Assembly (NCBI GenBank): GCA_947568835.1
Contig: OX387606.1
Coordinates: 18,943,940 to 19,007,939 of the forward strand
Origin: Protonemura montana
Taxonomy: Eukaryota; Arthropoda; Insecta; Plecoptera; Nemouridae
Length of the DNA stretch: 64,000 bases
Reading direction: 5' to 3'
The notes beneath the pieces were generated by a model. The model worked only from the letters and a program-made list of their open reading frames with translations. It did not search any database and was not told where the DNA came from. The translations under genes were made by a program, and so were the position numbers. This document shows positions 58,024 through 64,000 of this stretch, piece by piece (positions within the stretch are counted from its first letter, which is position 1; every line of letters starts with the position of its first letter).

Positions 58024-58838
58024 GTTAATCACTGAACTTTTATTTCACCACTCATAACACTAATGCCACTTTTACCTGCGCTTACTAAACACTTGATGCA
58101 TTTAACACAGAATTTACGCTTTGTACTGCTTTTAGGTTACAAAACCCACGAGCAAGAACAAATGTGTAAGCGATGATGCAAGATTCGCTCTTTCATTGAT
58201 CAGATTGATTCTTACACGCTTTGTTGACAGCGGATACCACCCCTAGTTTGCTTCGGGGGGTTGACATTCCTGGTTCATTACCAAAGACTGCTTGACTTAC
58301 CACCAAGGGTGCTGTATTCAATCCCCCCACAGTTAACATTTATTATTGTACCACAATATTTTGTATAGTGAAATATGCTTTATTAACACAAAATAATATA
58401 CCTCGCACATTGCAATTTCCACTTGAGCAATGAAAACAGTAGAGTTTGCGTTATTTTCACTCACACAATTAATCATCTTTAGACTTAAGTTTGTACTCAA
58501 TTGTATTACATTATTACATTATAGATGAAGTACGTCGTCAATTTATCATTGTATACACAGGCCAGTACAACAATTTTATAAATATTTCCATTTAAATCAA
58601 ATTATTGTTTGCATTAAACACACAGTTACATTCACTGATAATTTATTAAGAAAAAGATGTATCAAAGTTTTTATTTTTCAGGGAACCGTAGGTAATCTCG
58701 TAGTTTGTGAGTCGTACTTCTATGTTTTTGGTGAAATTTATATGTTCTTGCATGTAATGTATGTAAATATTAACTGACTGTTTTCGCAGGTCAAACAATG
58801 CCAGTTCACATTACTTATCTTTGTCGATCATTCCACAG
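58024..58838 (+). other. Intron, 0.8 kb
   Basis: AT-rich. Contains a strong acceptor, gactgttttcgcag, ending at 58789, 49 bases before the one I use. Using it would hit an in-frame TGA. An open 42-base stretch at 58231-58272 has a poor donor and was not accepted. Confidence 0.6.
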
Positions 58839-58886
58839 AGGCAGTTTCTCTGAGCATTCAAAGGGAGTCCGAGGTATTTGAAGATG
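58839..58886 (+). CDS. sls: sls exon: 48-base link to SH3
   Basis: Acceptor gatcattccacag, donor GATG|GTACGT, phase 1 at both ends. It encodes EAVSLSIQRESEVFED, continuing the acidic LQLKLK-type tail of the giant exon. Confidence 0.65.
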
Positions 58887-58962
58887 GTACGTATAATGTA
58901 GCAAAGTAATTGCCAGATGTAATTGTGACTTTTTTTATTACACCCCGTGTCTCTGTCTTCAG

Positions 58963-59085
58963 TCGTCCGCGAAGCAGTTCTGACGGAAATCCACGAAGGA
59001 GACATGTTGTTTTCCATTTGCTCGTACATGGCCGAGAACGTTGATGCCATTAACTTGGTGGAGGGCGAGAGAGTTTACGTCCTTG
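58963..59085 (+). CDS. sls: sls exon: SH3 domain, first part
   Basis: Acceptor ctctgtcttcag, donor CTTG|GTGAGA, phase 1 at both ends. After VVREAVLTEIHEGDMLFSI it encodes the SH3 start CSYMAENVDAINLVEGERVY. The ALYDY motif is replaced by CSYMA, and the acidic RT-loop E..DAINLVEGE is kept. Insect Sls carries one SH3 at this place. Confidence 0.88.
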
Positions 59086-59359
59086 GTGAGAGACTGCTGA
59101 TTTTGTATTATTACACTTCGACAATTGCAAGAATTTGAAAAATACACAAGTACCGAATGCCAACGATATTGCTTACAATATTGACAGCTACAAAATGTAT
59201 TTTGTTTTTATTTAGTACAGTTGCTTCTTGAAAAACAATTTCAATGTCAAGTTTCCTTTTTTGTTAGCATAAATGTACACAAAATTGTGTATTTATTTTC
59301 TTTTGAATCTTTCAAAATATCAAAAATCAGTATCTGATGGCGTGTGTGTGACGGTTTAG

Positions 59360-59512
59360 AATGCCACAACTCGGACTGGTGGTTTGTGAAGAAGCACCTT
59401 ACCGAGGAGAAGGGTTGGGTGCCCGCACAGTTCCTCAAGGACGAGCCCAGCTACACCCTATACGTCCAGAAGACACTGCACGAGAAGATTGACAAGCTGC
59501 CAGTATTCGAGA
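59360..59512 (+). CDS. sls: sls exon: SH3 domain, second part
   Basis: Acceptor gtgacggtttag, donor GAGA|GTAAGT, phase 1 at both ends. It encodes the n-Src and distal region CHNSDWWFVKKHLTEEKGWV and PAQFL, with the WW pair and the GWVPAQFL motif that line the proline-peptide groove. A link, YTLYVQKTLHEKIDKLPVF, follows. Confidence 0.9.
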
Positions 59513-59952
59513 GTAAGTTGTTGTTGCTTGGGACTCTAATCATAACACTTTGCCATATTATTAACGTTTATCAACCAAAAATGTATCCATTTATATTCTG
59601 ACAATTGTATTTATTATACATAACTGGTTAACCATGAACCACAATTAATGTTTCTATAAAGTTGCAGGTGAAGACGGAATGCTGAAATAGGTGTAAGGTT
59701 AATCTCTTTGATATGAGTGGGTGTTTCTACTAATATTTTTTAAAAAATCCAGCACAGAACAAATCACTTGAGAACAAAATTATTACCAAGTTTTTATTTC
59801 TTTTAAACATTTTATAAAACAAACAATCACTCCCTAAACAGTATCAAATAAAACACTGCCACGATATTATCCATCGATTACCTATGGTCCTGCAACATAC
59901 AATACCTCGAGCAACTCCTTCGTTCTTCCTAACTTCGTCTCAAACTTTCTAG
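59513..59952 (+). other. Intron, 0.44 kb
   Basis: AT-rich intron, nothing recognised. Confidence 0.65.
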
Positions 59953-60316
59953 AACCGGCCTCCGACGAGAAGGTTTCAGCTCCGCGATTCACCGAGAAAC
60001 TCCAGCCGAAGCACTCGCCCGACGGTGCCACCGTCCAGTTTGAGTGCCAGGTGGTCGGCTCGCCGCGTCCCCAAATCACGTGGTTCCGACAGACGGCGAT
60101 CATCCTGCCGTCGGCCGACTTCCAGATCTTCTACGACGAGGACAACGTCGCGACACTCATCATCCGCGAAGTGTTCCCCGAAGACGCCGGCATGTTCACG
60201 TGCGTTGCGAAGAACGCAGCTGGGTTCGCGTCGAGCACCACCGAGCTCTACGTCGAGGCGCCACTTTCTGACCATGGTTCAGACATCACGATTCCGTCCA
60301 GAAAAAGTGTTTCAAG
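59953..60316 (+). CDS. sls: sls exon: complete Ig after SH3
   Basis: Acceptor aaactttctag, donor TCAAG|GTAAGT, phase 1 in and 2 out. It encodes APRFTEKLQPKHSPDGATV, QFECQVVGSPRPQITWFRQ, DNVATLIIREVFPEDAGMFT and CVAKNAAGFASSTTELYVE, then a polar link. Both Cys and the Trp are present: a standard I-set Ig. Confidence 0.92.
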
Positions 60317-60685
60317 GTAAGTGAAATCGCAAGATTGATTTCTTAAACGTAGCTGGAGATTACCAATCTAGATAAATCTAAGTTATCAATCTTCCGAATT
60401 ACAAGAGAAATTTACTTACAGTAATTAAAATTTCGAAAGCTATTTTACGTGATTTTCCGTGCATTCTGAATTACGTTACATTCGTATAGTTTCTTTGGTA
60501 TTGACTCGAAGACGAAATGTCCGTAAACTAAATCCTATAATTTCCTTTCCTGACCCCCAGACCTAGCCATCGATGTACGCTTTCCCTAAAATCTTCCTTG
60601 CACCAGGACAACACAAATGTACGAATATAACCAAAAAACGCATAAACGAGGATTTGCGATATAACCTCTTGGCTTTTGTCTCCAG
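60317..60685 (+). other. Intron, 0.37 kb
   Basis: Nothing recognised. Ends with the acceptor cttttgtctccag. Confidence 0.65.
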
Positions 60686-61001
60686 GGAGTCGTCATTGGC
60701 GGACATCTTGGAAGGCATCCCACCGATGTTCTCCCGCAAGCCGAAAGCCCTGTGCGTCGATGAGGGCACTGACGTGGAGGTGGAGTGCCGCTTGGTGGCA
60801 ATCCCTGAGCCGGACGTGACTTGGTTCATCGGCGGCCGGGAACTGACCAGCGTTGGCAACGTGACCGTCACCACCGACTCGGACATGCACATGTACTGCA
60901 GCATCGTGCGCATCAAGAAGGTGCTCAAAAAGCAGGAAGGTATCTACGAGATTGTCGCCAAGAATCGGGAGGGAGAGGCGTCCATACAGTTCACCCTTAA
61001 G
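60686..61001 (+). CDS. sls: sls exon: complete Ig (PPMFSRKPK)
   Basis: Acceptor ttttgtctccag, donor AAG|GTAAGA, phase 2 in and 0 out. It encodes ESSLADILEGIPPMFSRKP, VEVECRLVAIPEPDVTWFIG and LKKQEGIYEIVAKNREGEAS. The F-strand Cys is Ile (YEIVAKN). Confidence 0.91.
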
Positions 61002-61393
61002 GTAAGAATTTAAACTTTCTACTTTCTGGGATAAATTCTAATAAAACTCCAAAAATACTTTTGACTTGAATCTCTGTCTCATGTAGAGTCTTATTTCTAC
61101 TATCTATTTCACAACTAATACAATCGGCAAGCAACAATTTGTCCACTCTTAATTTTTGTTACCATTTGAAGGAAAATTTCTTAGAAATTAAATTGAATGA
61201 GATTCTACACTTTTGAACTCAACAATAGTCATGTTATTTGAAAGAAGCTCGTATTGATTTAAAATACGCTTAGAGTTTTATTTTATTTTTTATTCAAGTG
61301 AGATGAAATGTCGATATTGTTCTTTCCTTTACTAGCTAATACAAGAACACTTTTTAACAAGTCGGTCGCCTCACTCTCACCCCTAATCTTTAG
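61002..61393 (+). other. Intron, 0.39 kb
   Basis: AT-rich intron, nothing recognised. Confidence 0.65.
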
Positions 61394-61682
61394 GTGAGAA
61401 CCGGCGAGAACGAACCGCCGCAGATCCTGGAGCCACTTCGCAACGCCGTGGTGCGTGAAGGCGACAGTCTGGTGCTGAGCACGCAAATCGTGGGAACTCC
61501 CAAACCTACCATCACGTGGCTGCGCAATGGCAAGCCCCTCGCGGGAACTCCAACTAAGGTGGACAAGGACACGCACGTCCTCACGCTCATCCAGCCTAAG
61601 CAGGACGATGCCGGCGAGTACACGGTCACCGCCGTCAACCCTATGGGCAAGGCGGAGACCACTGCCTCAGTCGTCATTGAAG
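61394..61682 (+). CDS. sls: sls exon: complete Ig (PPQILEPLR)
   Basis: Acceptor cctaatctttag, donor GAAG|GTGAGG, phase 0 in and 1 out. It encodes ENEPPQILEPLRNAVVREGD, LSTQIVGTPKPTITWLRNGK, LIQPKQDDAGEYTVTAVNP and MGKAETTASVVIEG. Neither disulfide Cys is present. Confidence 0.91.
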
Positions 61683-61812
61683 GTGAGGCACGCTTCTTTT
61701 TCAGCTAGTGTCTGCAGAGATGCTATTGTTTTTTTTTATTATTTTCATTGCTATGACGATGGAAATAGATGTCGAATGTGCATGATGTACATATAAACAG
61801 CATTTTATTATG

Positions 61813-61966
61813 AGGAACACTAACAACCTCTCAAAACTTGGTGCCCGAGCCTCTCAAAAATGAAATGTTCAAGCAGCTCAAGTGGTGAGAACGACACATG
61901 TGACAGGTGGGGATCGGGTTTAGTCTCCATTTGAGCGTCCATCATTGAGAGGTTATTAATGTTCCT
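61813..61966. mobile_element. MITE-like element with 22-24-bp inverted ends
   Basis: AGGAACACTAACAACCTCTC (61813-61832) pairs with the reverse complement of 61947-61966 (AGGAACATTAATAACCTCTC), differing at three places in 22. The element is 154 bp without coding. I could not fix a target-site duplication, so the exact ends are approximate. Confidence 0.5.
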
Positions 61967-62293
61967 AATGTTAAAATACTAAGTCCATTTCAAGCGTTTG
62001 CAATTTAAACCTGATTTTACAGAACGAAATTTACATTTTAAGCTTGTTGTATCAGCACTGTCCTATCACCCATCAGTGGTGTCATTAACAGAGGAGACTT
62101 GTGAGATAATGGAATGAGAATAAGAGATTGGGCTAGATCTGTTTTAGCCTTTGTACCTATTGGCAGTTGAGATGAAATTCACCGTTTGCGCACATGGCGC
62201 ACGATTAGAGGGAGATGGCTTGGGATGGCAGCTCCGCATGCATTTCAAATAATTAACACTTACCACGGCGCTTGACTCTCGATATTTTTCCAG

Positions 62294-62365
62294 CCTACGA
62301 ATCGCTAACAGATTTTCGAATGCAAAACCCGTTTGTCATTGTTTCGGGCGCGAGCAACATTCACG
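62294..62365 (+). CDS. sls: Predicted cassette exon, 72 nt
   Basis: Strong acceptor gatatttttccag, donor CACG|GTACGC, phase 1 at both ends, matching both neighbours (61682 and 62762). It is open and reads AYESLTDFRMQNPFVIVSGA then SNIH. Including or skipping it keeps the frame, adding 24 residues between two Igs. Chance occurrence of a framed exon this short is possible. Confidence 0.5.
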
Positions 62366-62761
62366 GTACGCTAGCCGCTGTTTACCCACCCCTGAGTCTC
62401 AGTCTGTGTGCCTCTTTCCACCTGTTATAGACGGTATTAGTCTCTCACTTCATTTGTATCGGATACATAATTGTTTATTAGCTGGTGTACGTAATAGACG
62501 CGGATAGTGTTTGCTTTTAGAACGGATACATGTTCTGGAAAACCTGTGGACAAAATGATGACATCAAAGTTTTTCTGGAAATGTCATTCAGTCTTAATTT
62601 TTGTGTTTTGTGTTTCCTTGCAGGTTTTAGACTATGCTTTTGTCAGTCTATTACTTGCAGTTGTTTTTTGTTGAGTGTGATTCATTTTATTAGGACAATC
62701 AGAAAGCTGTACAGTGGCGTAGAATTAAGATTCCTGTTCTACAGCTAGTGTTTTCTTTCAG

Positions 62762-62888
62762 AGCTACCAACTCATGAGCCTCCGATGTTCGTCGAGCGGT
62801 TCCAGGAACAGAACGTCAAGAACAAGGGAACCGTGCGGCTAAGCGCTAAGGTGACTGGAAACCCAACTCCGCAGATCATGTGGCTCAG
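62762..62888 (+). CDS. sls: sls exon: first half of Ig
   Basis: Acceptor gttttctttcag, donor CTCAG|GTAAGC, phase 1 in and 2 out. It encodes ELPTHEPPMFVERFQEQNV, TVRLSAKVTGNPTPQIMWL. The B-strand Cys is replaced by Ser (RLSAKV). Confidence 0.89.
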
Positions 62889-63304
62889 GTAAGCGTTACA
62901 CTCTTGCATACCAAGACCATCGTCACTATCAATCGCCGTGATCACGAAATTTGTTGCAAAGTTTTTTGTGCTACAAAAACTGGTGAAAATTACAAACCTT
63001 GTATGTTTAGTGGCTTCAATTTCTTAATCTAAGCAAATTTTTTGATCCTCACACCCTGAACCTATTTTACTTTGACTCTTGCCGTCAATTATTCTGTTAT
63101 TTCCTCTTCGAATTAAGTGTTGTATAGACAAGGAAAGAAAGAACAAAATGAAACAAAACAGAAATTAACAGAGAAGATCTAAACCTGCGTCCGAACAAGC
63201 GTTCCACGTACAAATGCAAACTAACATATAGTGGCCAAGTCCATTGCTGTTTTGTAGGCTGCTTTTCAGTTCTAAATGTTGCATGATTGTCGCTTGGTCT
63301 TCAG
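62889..63304 (+). other. Intron, 0.42 kb
   Basis: Nothing recognised. Confidence 0.65.
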
Positions 63305-63484
63305 GAACAACGAGCCGCTGAAGATGCGACCGACCATCAAGGAGACGTTCGATGGCGAGAACATTCTGCTCGAGATCACGCAAGCAGACTCCGAGATAGA
63401 CGCCGGGGACTACAAGTGCGTGGCCAGCAACCCGATCGGCAAGACGTCTCACGGGGCGAGGGTCACCGTCGACGTTGACAAAGT
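63305..63484 (+). CDS. sls: sls exon: second half of Ig
   Basis: Acceptor gcttggtcttcag, donor AAAGT|GTAAGT, phase 2 in and 2 out. It encodes NNEPLKMRPTIKETFDGENI, DAGDYKCVASNPIGKTSHGA and RVTVDVDK. It completes the Ig of the previous exon. Confidence 0.9.
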
Positions 63485-63790
63485 GTAAGTTACTTGGCTT
63501 CGAGTGTTCCGTGTTAAATCTTTCTACTCAGGAGTCAAAGAAATAGGGAGTGTCTACATACGAAACGACTTGCAAACATCCATGTCAAATTCCAAGAGAT
63601 TTGAGATACAATCATGATTTTAGCAATGATATAAACAAAATTACACTAACAACGGATGTAGTAGCCATTGTTTTGAAAGCTAGCATTGAAGAAAGAAACC
63701 TTGTCCACCTTAAAACTTTCCAGTCTCTTTAAGATGTCACTCTGCAAGTATTTCTACTCGTGACTTAACATTCTATTTCACCCTTCGCAG
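63485..63790 (+). other. Intron, 0.3 kb
   Basis: Nothing recognised. Confidence 0.65.
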
Positions 63791-64000
63791 TACTTTCACG
63801 CGCAAGCTTCAAAAGTCCGTGAACTTAGACGAGCAGAGCTCTTTGACGCTGGAGTGCGAAACTTCGCACACGATCTCGACCAAGTGGTACCAGAACGGCA
63901 AGGAGGTGAGCGGCATGGACCATCGGGAGGTGATACAGGAAGGTCGCATCCACCGGCTGGTCATCAAGAAGACAAAGAGCCAAGACGCTGGAACGTACAA
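63791..64000 (+). CDS. sls: sls exon: Ig, cut by window edge
   Basis: Acceptor cacccttcgcag, phase 2 in. It encodes TFTRKLQKSVNLDEQSSLT, LECETSHTISTKWYQNGKE and IHRLVIKKTKSQDAGTYK, an I-set Ig with B-strand Cys and Trp. It runs past the right end of the window, just before the expected F-strand Cys. Confidence 0.9.

Larger units (their letters stand above)
61683..62761 (+). other. Intron, 1.08 kb, with MITE-like repeat and cassette exon
   Basis: Holds the inverted-repeat element at 61813-61966 and a predicted cassette exon at 62294-62365 (both listed). The rest is unremarkable. Confidence 0.65.
1..64000 (+). other. sls: sallimus (Sls/D-titin/kettin) gene, internal part
   Basis: The whole window is one transcription unit encoding the giant elastic sarcomere protein that links Z-disc and thick filament in arthropod muscle. 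The sequence shows kettin-type Ig domains with linkers, two very large PEVK/repeat exons, an SH3 domain and further I-set Igs, in the order known for insect Sls. The exons join in phase from 83 to the right edge. Upstream kettin and N-terminal Igs, and the expected C-terminal Ig and fibronectin-III domains, are outside the window. Introns shorter than about 600 bases that are not listed separately hold nothing I recognise. Family assignment is very secure; single splice sites are predictions from consensus and phase. Confidence 0.95.

Noticed and set aside
58231-58272. 42-base in-phase open stretch with acceptor tttgttgacag
   Set aside because: The donor (CTG|GTTCAT) is poor and so short a frame is easily open by chance.
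59513-59601. Hydrophobic read-through tail after the SH3 exon
   Set aside because: The donor GTAAGT is strong and the hydrophobic reading reflects T-rich intron DNA. It serves as a warning for the weaker hydrophobic exon at 24101.

Overview
The window is an internal piece of one very large gene on the + strand, the arthropod titin homologue sallimus (sls, also D-titin/kettin). The kettin-type Ig-linker repeats at the left end, the order Ig - PEVK - Ig - PEVK - SH3 - Ig, and Ig exons interrupted by short introns point to an arthropod, most likely an insect. I cannot name the species. Both gene ends lie outside the window. The exons I can chain keep reading phase at every junction and give about 12,400 codons.

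Layout. (1) 83-8200: 16 exons of the C-terminal kettin region (Ig domains, kettin linkers, then closely packed Igs). (2) 8201-14001: a 5.8-kb intron with a possible kettin-isoform 3' end at its start and GC-rich, probably regulatory sequence further in. (3) 14002-20142: a 2,047-codon PEVK-1 exon ending in one Ig, with a 141-bp tandem array. (4) 20992-27472: five more Ig domains, a long unique exon with two possible donors, a charged helix and a short repeat exon. (5) 27772-34034: four small exons, two of which encode a predicted helical domain. The intron between those two holds a palindromic DNA transposon. (6) 35953-58023: a single 22-kb exon of 7,357 codons made of several repeat classes and PEVK-2. 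(7) 58839-59512: a small exon and a two-exon SH3 domain. (8) 59953-64000: five Ig domains, with a predicted 72-nt cassette exon among them.

How the parts work together. From what is known of Sls, the kettin Igs bind actin and alpha-actinin near the Z-disc, the PEVK and repeat exons are extensible springs in the I-band, and the distal Igs run towards the myosin filament. The gene makes many isoforms by splicing. The window shows several possible isoform switches: intron read-through after the last kettin exon; a terminal exon at 33062-33243 that would end the protein in a hydrophobic tail anchor, with a poly(A) signal; a weaker hydrophobic terminal exon at 24101-24168; two in-phase donors for the exon at 24756; a GC-AG intron; and the cassette exon at 62294.

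Other DNA is sparse: one palindromic transposon (28341-31545) with 4-bp target-site duplications, a small MITE-like inverted repeat, a 5S-rRNA-like fragment and a few simple repeats. I saw no tRNA gene, no CRISPR array, no retrovirus-like element and no second host gene.
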